DNA of 64,000 bases from Pseudomonas sp. RIT-562. Lineage in GTDB: Bacteria; Pseudomonadota; Gammaproteobacteria; Pseudomonadales; Pseudomonadaceae. The position numbers and the translations under genes are program-made. The stretch is from positions 1-64,000 of the forward strand of contig NZ_JAPJIV010000011.1 in the NCBI RefSeq assembly GCF_026241895.1, in the 5' to 3' direction. The notes under the pieces are model-generated. The model was not told the DNA's origin and ran no database searches. It was given only the letters and a program-made list of their open reading frames with translations. This document shows positions 18,728 to 27,511 of the stretch, piece by piece. The number at the start of each line of letters is the position of its first letter. The first letter of the stretch is position 1.

Positions 18728-19147
18728 TCACATCAGGCAGTTGACCTGGCGGTCTTCCGCCACGATCTCACGCTTGGCGTTGTACAGCCGGGCACTTGGG
18801 GTAAACGCCAGATTTCGGGCTTCCAGCAAGTATCGCTGGCCAGCCTCGAAATGGTCGTAGTTGATGGTCAGGTAGCACAACCGCTCTACCGGTCCAGTCA
18901 TCAGGCTCCCGCCGCCGCCAAACACTTCGAAGTCAAAACGCACCAGCAGCTCATGGCTGCCTGGCGTGACCTGATAAAAGCGGCCATCCCGTAATCTCTG
19001 GTTATCCAGGCGCTCGGCCATCAGCAACTTGCCACCGGGACTCGGTGTCGCGAAGTCGACCCACGCCATCTGCGGGTTGATGGCTGGCATCGGGCTTTGG
19101 CATCCGGCGACGAAACTGGCGGCGAGCAACAGCAGCAACCTGCGCAT
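18728..19147 (-). CDS. Small lipoprotein, paralogue pair member 1
   Basis: A 139-residue protein with a lipoprotein signal peptide (lipobox VAGC, Cys16). The mature domain reads like a beta-sandwich: ITPGSHE-type segment VTPGSHELLVRFDFEV, then FEAGQRYLLEARNLAF and SARLYNAKREIV. I do not know a characterised relative; the pattern resembles DUF2846-like envelope lipoproteins. It is clearly related to the next gene (19188-19610), sharing PGSHEL..R and the F.AG.RY.L.A.N..F.P.A.LY pattern. Probably outer- or inner-membrane anchored in the periplasm. Confidence 0.8.
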   Translation of the reverse strand: MRRLLLLLAASFVAGCQSPMPAINPQMAWVDFATPSPGGKLLMAERLDNQRLRDGRFYQVTPGSHELLVRFDFEVFGGGGSLMTGPVERLCYLTINYDHFEAGQRYLLEARNLAFTPSARLYNAKREIVAEDRQVNCLM

Positions 19148-19187
19148 GATAGATGTCCTGGGTTCTGGACATTCAGCATAGCGCCGA

Positions 19188-19610
19188 TCAAGTGCGCTGG
19201 CAGCCTGCCGGTGTGGCTTGGCCGATCACCTTGCGCTGTTGATCATAAAGCTTTGCCCAGGGCCGGAAGCCGATGTTGCCCGCTTGTAGCTGATAACGTT
19301 CCCCTGCGTTGAAATCCTTGAATTTCAAATTCAGTTGGCAATCTCGCCACAGTGGTTCGGCATCAGGACCGATGTTGGTCGCGGCCACCGGGAATTGATA
19401 ACGCACAGTCAACTCATGGCTACCGGGCTGAACCTCAAAATAACGCTTGTCGGTAGCAGCTTTGGCATCGACTTGCAGTGCTTGCAGGGCGCTGTCTTCC
19501 TGCTTCGAGTCGAGGTCGATCCAGGCCTGCGATGGGTCGTGATGGGGCAATCCGAATCCAGCACAGCCTGTCAGCATCAACAGGCCACCCGTCAGCATCA
19601 ATTTGCGCAT
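19188..19610 (-). CDS. Small lipoprotein, paralogue pair member 2
   Basis: A 140-residue lipoprotein (lipobox LTGC, Cys16) and paralogue of the preceding gene. Shared segments are SQAWIDLDS (copy 1: QMAWVDFAT), VQPGSHELTVRY and FNAGERYQLQAGNIGFRPWAKLYD. Each protein also has a Cys in the middle (LWRDCQL here, ERLCYL in copy 1) and one close to the C-terminus, possibly a disulfide. Start ATG at 19610. It lies upstream of copy 1 on the same strand, with 40 bases between them, so they may be one transcript. Divergent from the aminopeptidase-like gene. Confidence 0.8.
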   Translation of the reverse strand: MRKLMLTGGLLMLTGCAGFGLPHHDPSQAWIDLDSKQEDSALQALQVDAKAATDKRYFEVQPGSHELTVRYQFPVAATNIGPDAEPLWRDCQLNLKFKDFNAGERYQLQAGNIGFRPWAKLYDQQRKVIGQATPAGCQRT

Positions 19611-19670
19611 AGCGGAGCTCCAGTGCGGCGGGATAGTCTTGCGAGCAGACTTTCCAGGGATGATTTTATT

Positions 19671-20747
19671 TTGATCAGGCCTTTTCCAAGCCATGGGTTA
19701 CTTGATCGCGTTTTCCGCATTTTGTTTCCGGGTGTGATGCTTTTGTTGCTCAATGGCTGCACCAGCATCAGCTATTACAGCCAGTTGGCCAGCGGACAGT
19801 TGCAGCTGTTACGTGCTCGCGAGCCAGTGTCCGAGGTAGTCGCCGATCCCGCGCGAGACCCGCAATTGCGTGCGCATTTGGCTCAGTCGCAGCAAGCCCG
19901 GTCGTTCGCCAGCGATCAACTGCACTTGCCAGACAACCAGAGTTACCGCCTGTATGCCGACATTGGCCGACCGTTTGTGGTGTGGAACGTTTTCGCCACC
20001 CCGGAGTTTTCCCTGACTGCGCAAAATCACTGCTTTCCGATCGCCGGCTGCGTGGCTTATCGCGGTTATTACAGCCAGGGTGCCGCTCGCGGCGAGGCCG
20101 CTGTGCAGCGACTGCAAGGTATGGACGTAACAATTGGCGGAGTCGAGGCCTATTCGACGCTCGGCTGGTTCAACGATCCGATTATCAGTTCCATGATGAG
20201 CTGGGGCGACGAGCGGCTGGCGACGCTGATCTTCCACGAGCTTGCCCATCAGCGTCTTTACGTGAAGGACGACACCGAGTTCAACGAGTCCTTTGCGACA
20301 TTCGTGGAGCAGGAAGGCACACGGCAATGGCGCGCCTTCCGCCACCTGCCCGCAGACAATGGCTCGCAAGCGCGACAACGCGATGAATTCATTGAACTGG
20401 TCCTGGCCACCCGCGCGCGCCTCGAACTCCTCTACACCCTGCCGCTCCCACCCGAACAGATGCGTCAGCGCAAGGCGGCGGAATTTGAACGGTTACGCAC
20501 GCAATACCGCAAAATCCGCGACAGCCAGTGGTCTGGGGACAAACGGTACGACGCCTGGATCAACGCCCCAATGAACAACGCCCGGCTGCTACCGTTTGGA
20601 CTGTATGACCAGTGGGTGCCGGCATTCGAGGTGTTGTTTCAGCAGACAGGCGGGAACTGGCCAGCGTTTTACGCAGCGGCAGAGAAGCTTGGTGCGTTAC
20701 CGGCGGAGCAGCGCAAGGCGGCGCTGAAGGCGCTGGCAGAGTCTTGA
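19671..20747 (+). CDS. Lipoprotein of the putative aminopeptidase family (PF10023)
   Basis: About 358 residues, exported as a lipoprotein (lipobox LNGC). The body contains IFHELAHQRLYV, an HExxH zinc site, followed by NESFATFVEQEG, whose Glu is the likely third ligand or general base. This fits the Pseudomonas putative aminopeptidase family (formerly DUF2265). The ISYYSQLASGQLQLLRAREPV stretch after the lipobox is typical. The start is uncertain. I give a TTG at 19671, which yields a charged signal peptide (MIRPFPSHG). Alternatives are the TTG at 19722 or ATG at 19737, which would leave an uncharged N-terminus. No activity has been shown that I recall. Confidence 0.75.
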   Translation: MIRPFPSHGLLDRVFRILFPGVMLLLLNGCTSISYYSQLASGQLQLLRAREPVSEVVADPARDPQLRAHLAQSQQARSFASDQLHLPDNQSYRLYADIGRPFVVWNVFATPEFSLTAQNHCFPIAGCVAYRGYYSQGAARGEAAVQRLQGMDVTIGGVEAYSTLGWFNDPIISSMMSWGDERLATLIFHELAHQRLYVKDDTEFNESFATFVEQEGTRQWRAFRHLPADNGSQARQRDEFIELVLATRARLELLYTLPLPPEQMRQRKAAEFERLRTQYRKIRDSQWSGDKRYDAWINAPMNNARLLPFGLYDQWVPAFEVLFQQTGGNWPAFYAAAEKLGALPAEQRKAALKALAES

Positions 20748-20770
20748 TGCTTTGCTGTCGGGGCGGACGC

Positions 20771-20827
20771 CATCGCGGGCAAGCCTTGCTCCCACAAATT
20801 CTGTGGGAGCAAGGCTTGCCCGCGATG
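20771..20827. repeat. REP pair (inverted), class flanking the RAYT
   Basis: Two 26-base REP arms in inverted orientation (20771-20796 and 20802-20827) with about five bases between, forming a long hairpin. The core reads GGAGCAAGGCTTGCCCGCG on one strand. The same sequence recurs at 21406-21524 on the other side of the transposase remnant. Confidence 0.92.
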
Positions 20828-20855
20828 AGGCCGACATATACTCCCTAATTCTCGA

Positions 20856-21313
20856 CTAAACCCAGATTGCGTCCCACAACGGATACTCACCGGCTTTCTT
20901 GACCAGACCGGCGCGCAGCGGATTGGCGACTATGTATCGCGCAACTGCCTGCAAATCCTCTTCCCGACGAATCGCCCGATCATGAAAACCCTCCTGCCAC
21001 AGTGGGCCGACTCTGCCCAGAGCCCGATTGAGGGCAACCGTCGACCGCGACTTCGTGCGGCCGATTAGTTTGGATAACTCAATGTTCTGTAGCTCGATCA
21101 GCCAATGAAAATGATCTGGCATGACACGAATGCCAATGTGTTGGCAAATTGTTCCTGCTGAGCCTTTTTAAATGCATCGACGACTATTCGACCATGTCGG
21201 AACTCGGAAAAAATCGGCTGGCGATGCAATAGGACGACGGTCAGCAGGTAAATTTGTCCTGATTCCGAATATCTTCCGGCTCGTAATTGATGAGAGAGAT
21301 GCTGGCTGGGCAT
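20856..21313 (-). pseudogene. REP-associated tyrosine transposase (RAYT), frameshifted
   Basis: Two overlapping frames on the minus strand together make one IS200-like/RAYT protein. The first (21313 to 21098) gives the N-terminus MPSQHLSHQLRAGRYSESGQ, then IYLLTVVLLHRQPIF. The second (21122 to 20856) carries MPDHFHWL, the HUH metal motif, then ARYIVANPLRAGLV with the likely catalytic tyrosine. Near 21115-21125 one base seems to be missing: the N-terminal frame ends LAFV just where the other frame supplies VMPDHFHW. As written the gene is broken. RAYTs move or maintain REP elements, and this one sits between two REP pairs of one class. Confidence 0.85.
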
Positions 21314-21405
21314 GGCGATCCTCCTTGATCTGGTCTTGTTGAGGCTAGATCAACGGAGGAAGCATTGGCGTCGGACAGTTGGTCGGGATGTGTCCTCAAG
21401 GACGC

Positions 21406-21524
21406 CATCGCGGGCAAGCCTTGCTCCCACAGGATCAACGCAATTGTTGCGACATTCTGCAGGCCAAGGCTTGGCTTGGCTTGGCTTGCCTTGGCAGCTG
21501 TGGGAGCAAGGCTTGCCCGCGATG
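21406..21524. repeat. REP pair with long spacer, RAYT-flanking class
   Basis: Inverted REP arms at 21406-21432 and 21498-21524, matching those at 20771-20827, with a 65-base spacer. The spacer includes a short tandem repeat of TTGGC (21471-21495), perhaps made by slippage. It ends ten bases from the stop codon of the HAD gene. Confidence 0.9.
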
Positions 21525-21533
21525 ACTTAGTCA

Positions 21534-22184
21534 CTAACGCCTCAAAAACGCCTTATGCAGCTCATCCAGCGTTTCAAAATGATAGGCCGGGGTTTCTGCG
21601 CTCAACTCTTCCCGACTGCCAAAACCATACCCCACCGCAGCCGCATCCAGCCCGTTACTGCGCGCGCCGATGAGGTCGTGCTTGCGATCGCCGATCATCA
21701 GCGTGGTCGTCGGGTCCAGCCCTTCTTCGGCCAACAGGTGAGCAATCAGCTCAACCTTATTGGTGCGGGTGCCGTCCAGTTCGCTGCCGTAAATCACCTT
21801 GAAATGCTTGGCGAAATCGAAGTGGCGGGCGATTTCCCGGGCGAAAACCCAGGGCTTGGAGGTCGCGATATATAGCTGGCGGCCCTGCCCGCCCAGGGTT
21901 TCCAGCATGGGCGCGACACCGTCGAAGACCCGGTTCTCATATAGCCCGGTGACCTTGAAACGTTCGCGGTAAAAGTTGACCGCTTCCCAGGCTTTAGGCT
22001 CATCGAAGTCGTAGAACTGCATGAACGCCTGTAACAGCGGCGGACCGATGAAGTGTTCAAGCTTGCTCAGGTCGGGCTCGTCGATCCCCAACTTGCCCAA
22101 CGCAAACTGAATCGAACGGGTGATACCCTCGCGCGGGTCGGTCAAAGTGCCATCAAGGTCAAACAAGACGTTCTGGTAATGCAT
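21534..22184 (-). CDS. HAD-family phosphatase (phosphoglycolate phosphatase-like)
   Basis: A 216-residue HAD hydrolase. Motif I is DLDGTLTD (Asp9, Asp11), the motif II serine or threonine is in IATSKPW, and motif IV is IGDRKHDLIGA. The cap-domain size fits the Gph/PGMB-like group. The sequence is closest in feel to P. aeruginosa PA0065 and to 5'-nucleotidase-like phosphatases. The substrate is unknown. ATG at 22184. It is followed, 27 bases upstream on the same strand, by the gamma-carbonic anhydrase gene, so the two may be co-transcribed. Confidence 0.87.
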   Translation of the reverse strand: MHYQNVLFDLDGTLTDPREGITRSIQFALGKLGIDEPDLSKLEHFIGPPLLQAFMQFYDFDEPKAWEAVNFYRERFKVTGLYENRVFDGVAPMLETLGGQGRQLYIATSKPWVFAREIARHFDFAKHFKVIYGSELDGTRTNKVELIAHLLAEEGLDPTTTLMIGDRKHDLIGARSNGLDAAAVGYGFGSREELSAETPAYHFETLDELHKAFLRR

Positions 22185-22211
22185 ATCAAATCCTGAATTG
22201 AGGGTGTCCGA

Positions 22212-22757
22212 TCAGAGCTGGTCGTAGCCTTCAGCCAAGTGCAGATCCTTGAGCTTCACGTAGTTCGCCGCGCTGTAGGTAAAAAAAGCGCGCTCCTTGT
22301 CCGTCAGCTCACGGACCTGTTTCACCGGGCTGCCCACATAGAGAAAGCCGCTCTCCAGGCGTTTTCCCGGCGGCACCAGGCTGCCGGCACCGATGATCAC
22401 ATCGTCGGCCACCACTGCACCGTCCATTACGATACTGCCCATGCCAATCAACACCCGGCTGCCCACGCTGCAACCGTGCAGCATGACTTTGTGCGCGATG
22501 GTCACGTCGTCGCCGATCAGCAACGGAAAGCCATCAGGATTGAACGGACCGGCATGGGTAATGTGCAGCACGCAGCCATCCTGGACACTCGTACGTGCAC
22601 CAATGCGGATGCGGTGCATATCGCCCCGAATCACCGTCAGCGGCCAGACGGAACTGTCTTCGCCGATTTCGACGTCGCCGATGACCACCGCCGAACTGTC
22701 GACAAAAGCGCCCTTGCCCAGCAATGGCGCGTGGTTCTGATATTTGCGAAGCGTCAC
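22212..22757 (-). CDS. Gamma-carbonic anhydrase family protein
   Basis: A 181-residue left-handed beta-helix protein with hexapeptide repeats (GDVEIGEDSSVWPLTVIRGD and GDDVTIAHKVMLHGCSVG). The histidines in HITHAGP, TIAHKVMLHG are the zinc-binding set expected in YrdA/PaaY-like gamma-carbonic anhydrases. Start GTG at 22757 with GAGAGAG upstream; an in-frame extension upstream is not family-like. Some members are active carbonic anhydrases, others are thioesterases or of unknown activity. Divergent from prlC. Confidence 0.88.
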   Translation of the reverse strand: MTLRKYQNHAPLLGKGAFVDSSAVVIGDVEIGEDSSVWPLTVIRGDMHRIRIGARTSVQDGCVLHITHAGPFNPDGFPLLIGDDVTIAHKVMLHGCSVGSRVLIGMGSIVMDGAVVADDVIIGAGSLVPPGKRLESGFLYVGSPVKQVRELTDKERAFFTYSAANYVKLKDLHLAEGYDQL

Positions 22758-22846
22758 GATAGGCTCTCTCTCTGTAGCTGATAGCTGCGGTCGGCGTCGA
22801 TTGTAATTAAGATGGGGCAATGTTTCTTCCAGCCAAGGTGCCAACC

Positions 22847-24898
22847 GTGAGCGTGAACAACCCTCTTTTGCAGTCCTATGACCTGCCGCCGTTCTCCGCG
22901 ATCCGTGCCGAGCACGTGCAACCGGCCATCGAACAGATACTCGCGGATAACCGCGCAGCCATTATCGAGATCCTCAAGACCCAGGGCAAACAACCGACCT
23001 GGGCCGGCCTGGTATTGGCGATGGACGAACTGAACGACCGCCTGGGCGCCGCCTGGAGCCCGGTCAGCCATTTGAATGCCGTGTGCAACAGCGCTGAATT
23101 GCGCGAAGCTTACGAATCCTGCCTGCCAGCCCTTAGCGCCTATTCCACCGAGATGGGCCAGAATCGCGAGCTGTTCCAGGCCTTCGAAGCCTTGGCCAAC
23201 AGCCCGGAAGCTGCCGGATTCGACGTTGCACAGAAAACTATCCTGGAACACTCCCTGCGCGACTTCCGCCTGTCGGGTATCGATCTGCCGGAAGCCGAGC
23301 AGAAGCGTTACGCCGATGTGCAGAGCAAGTTATCGGAGCTGGGTAGCCGCTTCTCCAATCAATTGCTCGATGCCACGCAGGCGTGGACCAAGCACGTTAC
23401 CGATGAGGCCAACCTTGCTGGCCTGACCGATTCCGCCAAGGCGCAAATGGCTGCTGCTGCCCAGGCCAAAGGGCTGGATGGGTGGCTGATCTCCCTGGAA
23501 TTCCCGAGTTACTACGCGGTAATGACGTATGCCCATGACCGCGCCCTGCGCGAAGAAGTCTACGCCGCCTACTGCACCCGTGCGTCGGACCAGGGGCCAA
23601 ATGCCGGGCAGAACGATAACGGCCCGGTGATGGAAGAAATTCTCGACCTGCGCCAGGAGCTCGCCAAACTGCTGGGCTTCGCCAGCTTTTCGGAGTTGAG
23701 CCTGGCCACCAAGATGGCCGAGTCCAGCGACCAGGTCATCAGCTTCCTGCGCGACCTTGCCAAACGCAGCAAGCCGTTCGCAGCCCAAGACCTCGAACAG
23801 CTCAAGGCCTACGCCGCCGAGCAAGGCTGCCCGGACCTGCAAAGCTGGGACAGTGGTTTCTACGGGGAAAAACTGCGCGAACAGCGTTACAGCGTTGCCC
23901 AGGAAACACTGCGTGCCTATTTCCCGATCGACAAGGTACTCAGCGGCCTGTTCGCCATTGTTCAGCGTCTGTACGGCATCGAGATCGCCGAGCAGAAAGG
24001 CTTCGACACCTGGCACCCGGATGTCCGTCTGTTCGAGATCAAGGAAAATGGTCAGCACGTGGGCCGATTCTTCTTCGACCTGTACGCCCGCGCCAACAAG
24101 CGCGGCGGCGCCTGGATGGACGGCGCTCGCGATCGTCGCCGCACTGCTGAAGGTTTGCTGCAGAACCCGGTGGCCAACCTGGTGTGCAACTTCACCCCAG
24201 CCGACAGCGGCAAGCCGGCGCTGTTGACCCACGATGAAGTGACCACGCTGTTCCACGAATTCGGTCACGGCCTGCACCACCTGCTCACCCGTGTGGAACA
24301 CGCAGGCGTATCCGGCATCAACGGCGTAGCCTGGGATGCGGTCGAACTGCCTAGCCAGTTCATGGAAAACTGGTGCTGGGAACCAGAAGGTCTGGCGCTG
24401 ATTTCCGGTCACTACGAAACCGGCGAACCGCTGCCTCAGGACCTGCTGGAAAAAATGCTCGCAGCGAAAAACTTCCAGTCCGGGCTGATGATGGTCCGCC
24501 AACTCGAATTCTCGCTGTTCGACTTCGAACTCCACGCCACCCACGGCGATGGCCGCAGCGTGCTGCAAGTGCTCGAAGGCGTGCGTGACGAGGTTTCGGT
24601 AATGCGCCCACCGGCCTACAACCGTTTCCCCAACAGCTTCGCGCACATCTTTGCCGGCGGGTATGCGGCGGGTTACTACAGCTACAAATGGGCAGAAGTG
24701 TTGTCCGCAGACGCGTTCTCGAAGTTTGAAGAAGACGGCGTCCTCAATGAACAAACCGGTCGCGCCTTTCGCGAAGCGATCCTGGCTCGCGGCGGCTCTC
24801 AGGAGCCGATGGTGCTGTTCGTCGACTTCCGTGGCCGTGCGCCATCGATTGACGCACTCTTGCGCCACAGCGGCCTGAGTGAGGACGCGGCAGCATGA
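22847..24898 (+). CDS. prlC: Oligopeptidase A (M3 metallopeptidase)
   Basis: A 683-residue cytoplasmic zinc peptidase that degrades short peptides, including cleaved signal peptides. The zinc site is HEFGH at 470-474, with the third ligand Glu at about residue 500 (VELPSQF). Length and N-terminus (VNNPLLQSYDLPPFSAIRAE) match E. coli PrlC/OpdA. Start GTG at 22847 (GTGAGCGTG) behind AAGG. The stop codon overlaps the yheV start (ATGA). A diverged second M3 peptidase follows at 25295. Confidence 0.95.
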   Translation: MSVNNPLLQSYDLPPFSAIRAEHVQPAIEQILADNRAAIIEILKTQGKQPTWAGLVLAMDELNDRLGAAWSPVSHLNAVCNSAELREAYESCLPALSAYSTEMGQNRELFQAFEALANSPEAAGFDVAQKTILEHSLRDFRLSGIDLPEAEQKRYADVQSKLSELGSRFSNQLLDATQAWTKHVTDEANLAGLTDSAKAQMAAAAQAKGLDGWLISLEFPSYYAVMTYAHDRALREEVYAAYCTRASDQGPNAGQNDNGPVMEEILDLRQELAKLLGFASFSELSLATKMAESSDQVISFLRDLAKRSKPFAAQDLEQLKAYAAEQGCPDLQSWDSGFYGEKLREQRYSVAQETLRAYFPIDKVLSGLFAIVQRLYGIEIAEQKGFDTWHPDVRLFEIKENGQHVGRFFFDLYARANKRGGAWMDGARDRRRTAEGLLQNPVANLVCNFTPADSGKPALLTHDEVTTLFHEFGHGLHHLLTRVEHAGVSGINGVAWDAVELPSQFMENWCWEPEGLALISGHYETGEPLPQDLLEKMLAAKNFQSGLMMVRQLEFSLFDFELHATHGDGRSVLQVLEGVRDEVSVMRPPAYNRFPNSFAHIFAGGYAAGYYSYKWAEVLSADAFSKFEEDGVLNEQTGRAFREAILARGGSQEPMVLFVDFRGRAPSIDALLRHSGLSEDAAA

Positions 24899-25176
24899 GC
24901 GAGGGGCCTGTGATTACCAAAAGACGCTTTATTGCCGGAGCAGTTTGTCCGGCATGCAGCGAGCCGGATAAGTTGATGATGTGGAGCGAAAACGACGTTC
25001 CGCATCGGGAATGTGTGGCCTGCGGTTATGCCGACACACTCAATGAACAAGGCTTGTCGGTGCCCAAGGAATTGGGCACTCGGGTGAATACTTCAGCACT
25101 GAAGGTCGCGGACGCGAAAGTTCAGGCTGTGCAGTTTTTCCCCAACCCGAAACTAAAGAAAAAAGCTGACGAATAA
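24895..25176 (+). CDS. yheV: YheV-family zinc-ribbon protein
   Basis: A 93-residue protein with a four-cysteine zinc ribbon (AVCPACSEPDKLMMW ... HRECVACGYAD). The C-terminal QFFPNPKLKKK is basic. Matches the YheV/DUF2387 family of putative metal-binding proteins; in E. coli it also lies next to prlC-like or kefB genes, and its role is unknown. Overlaps prlC by four bases, so it is translationally coupled. Confidence 0.88.
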   Translation: MSEGPVITKRRFIAGAVCPACSEPDKLMMWSENDVPHRECVACGYADTLNEQGLSVPKELGTRVNTSALKVADAKVQAVQFFPNPKLKKKADE

Positions 25177-25294
25177 CACTGAGTAAGTACCACCTTCCGC
25201 TGCTCGACCGGGTGGAAGGTGGTATCTATTTACCACCCTTCTCCTGCGCTTCGTCCTTAGGCTGAACCCTTCAGCCCAACTCAAGGAAGAAGCC

Positions 25295-27334
25295 ATGTTT
25301 GATACCAATCCACTACTGCAACGCGGGAACCTGCCGCCGTGGACGGACATCCGTGCCGAGCACCTGGCTCCCGCCATCGACTCCCTGATTGCCGATAACC
25401 GCCAAGCCATAGCCGAAATTATCGCCAGTCAATCAGCGACCCCGAACTGGGACGATCTCGTACCCGCCGTGGACGAAATAAATGCGCGCCTGGACGAGGC
25501 CATGAGCATCATCCAGATTCTCTCATTGGTGAAGCAAGAGGATGAGGCTTGGGAGGAGGAGAGCGAAAAATGCAGCGATGCCGTTGCGCAGTACATGCCT
25601 GAAACATTGGCTAATCACGCCCTGTTCAGCGCTTATCAACGACTGGCAGAGAGTCCGCCTGCGCTGAATTATGATGAGCCGCGCAAAGCAGTTTTGAACA
25701 AGATTTTGCGCAGGTTTCGCTTGGCCGGCATAGGTTTGCCCAACGAACAACGACAGTTACTCGCCCGCCTGAACCGGAATATCGATGTGCTGCGGAACCT
25801 GTTTCTGAGCAATCTGGACAGTGCCAGTGCAGCCTGGAGCAAACGCGTCGACGATGTCACCCAACTGCGTGGTTTGTCTGCGGCGACACTGGAGCGCCTG
25901 GCGCTCAACGCGCGACAGGCGGGGCACGAAGGTTGGCTGATGCGTCTGGATCAGGACACCTGGAGCCGAGTGATGGCGTATGCCGAAGATCGATCGCTAC
26001 GCGAAGAATACTTTATCGCTTACTTCACGCGAGCCTCTGATCAAGGTCCTCATGCCGGTCAGTTCGATAATGGTCCGGTGCTGGAGTTGTTGTTGTCTCT
26101 GCGTCACCAGAAAGCCAGGTTGCTGGGATTTGAGAACTTCGCGCAACTCAGCCTCGCAACGGAGATGGCCGAATCCACTGCGCAAGTCACAGGCTTCCTG
26201 CGGCAGCAAATCATGCTGACGACGCCGGCCATTGAAAAGGATGCCGATGAGTTGAACGCGTTTGCTCTCGAGCGCGGCCTGACAGAGGTCCAACCGTGGG
26301 ATCTTGAGTTTCTCTGCGAACAATTACGCCAGCGAAAAATCGGTGGGGCGCTGAAGAACCTTCGGGCGTATTTTCCGCTGGATGGGACATTGCAGCGACT
26401 CTGCCTGTTCAGCGAGCACATGTTTGGCATCCAGATCGTCGAACAGAAGGTCTTCAGTCGCTGGCATCACAGCGTGCGACTGTTTCAAGTCTGCGAACAT
26501 GGCTCGGTGATTGGGTATATTTACCTCGACCCTTTTCATCGGGATGAAGCGCCGGACTATGCCTGGACGGCTACGCCAAGCAATCGGCGGTTAGACGCTG
26601 AAGGTCGATTGACACTGCCGATCGCTGTGCTTTATGGCAACTTCACACCTGGGAATGCCGGTACTCCTTGCCTTCTGGCCCAGAAGGACTTGCGCGTTTT
26701 ATTCCACGAGTTCGGCCATTGCCTGCAGCACGTATTGACCCGCTCGCCTCACCATCACCTGTCCGGTATTACCCAACTGGGACGCGATACGGCGGAGTTC
26801 ACCGGACAATTGTTCGAGCTTTGGTGCTTATCAAGAGATTTTCTACTGTGGTTGGCCGCTCACCATCACACAGGTGAGCGCCTGACCGAAGAGCGCGTCG
26901 ACGCAGCTCTGGCAGCCATTCACACCCAAACCAGTCGGCAAACTGCTGAGCTGTTAATGGCAGCACTGTTCGACTTCGAATTGCACAGGAGCCAAGGTGA
27001 TGGGCGCAGTGTCGAGCAAATCTTCGACGCCGTGCAGGGCGAGATTCCCCAAATGCAACTGCCGTCCTACTGTCGGTTCGCCAACAGCTTCGACTACATG
27101 GTGACGGGGTACGCGGCTTCGGTTTACGCCTATAAATGGTCGGGCGTACTGGCGACGGAGGTATTTGAACGGTTTCAGAAAGATTGGGTGTTCAACCCGC
27201 AAACAGGAAGGGAATTTCGCGAAGCGTTTTTTTCACCGGGTGATTCGCGCTCGCTGCTGGTCGCCTTGGAAGAGTTCCTCGGACAGCCGCTCCCGGACAG
27301 TTTTTTCAACACGCCAGTGACGCCTCCCAACTAA
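25295..27334 (+). CDS. Second M3-family metallopeptidase (PrlC paralogue)
   Basis: A 679-residue paralogue of prlC. It keeps the whole layout (PLLQRGNLPPWTDIRAEHLAPAI at the start) and the zinc site: HEFGH at 471-475, and a Glu in AEFTGQLFELWC aligned to the third ligand. Many surrounding positions differ, for example CLQHVLTRSPHHHLSG where PrlC has GLHHLLTRVEHAGVSG. The signature residues are intact, so it is probably active, perhaps with changed substrate range. Its codon use looks less GC-rich than prlC. It is separated from yheV by 118 bases and so probably has its own promoter. An old duplication or an acquired copy are both possible. Confidence 0.88.
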   Translation: MFDTNPLLQRGNLPPWTDIRAEHLAPAIDSLIADNRQAIAEIIASQSATPNWDDLVPAVDEINARLDEAMSIIQILSLVKQEDEAWEEESEKCSDAVAQYMPETLANHALFSAYQRLAESPPALNYDEPRKAVLNKILRRFRLAGIGLPNEQRQLLARLNRNIDVLRNLFLSNLDSASAAWSKRVDDVTQLRGLSAATLERLALNARQAGHEGWLMRLDQDTWSRVMAYAEDRSLREEYFIAYFTRASDQGPHAGQFDNGPVLELLLSLRHQKARLLGFENFAQLSLATEMAESTAQVTGFLRQQIMLTTPAIEKDADELNAFALERGLTEVQPWDLEFLCEQLRQRKIGGALKNLRAYFPLDGTLQRLCLFSEHMFGIQIVEQKVFSRWHHSVRLFQVCEHGSVIGYIYLDPFHRDEAPDYAWTATPSNRRLDAEGRLTLPIAVLYGNFTPGNAGTPCLLAQKDLRVLFHEFGHCLQHVLTRSPHHHLSGITQLGRDTAEFTGQLFELWCLSRDFLLWLAAHHHTGERLTEERVDAALAAIHTQTSRQTAELLMAALFDFELHRSQGDGRSVEQIFDAVQGEIPQMQLPSYCRFANSFDYMVTGYAASVYAYKWSGVLATEVFERFQKDWVFNPQTGREFREAFFSPGDSRSLLVALEEFLGQPLPDSFFNTPVTPPN

Positions 27335-27511
27335 ACGGATGCTCCCTGGCAAACATCTGCACCACCTTCCCCCTGAATGTGGGAGGGTGGTATTCACTTA
27401 TAAAAAAACCATTAAAAACTTTCAAATAAAAAAAGGCGCTAAACTACCGCGCCAAAGTCAGGGAATCGCTAGATACTATTGGAGGACAGTAACAAGATCA
27501 TAATTCTTATA

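Noticed and set aside
21241..21534. Open frames across the REP pair near 21400
   Set aside because: They translate REP palindromes (GLPAM-type peptides) and have no start signals; the same peptides recur wherever this REP class occurs.
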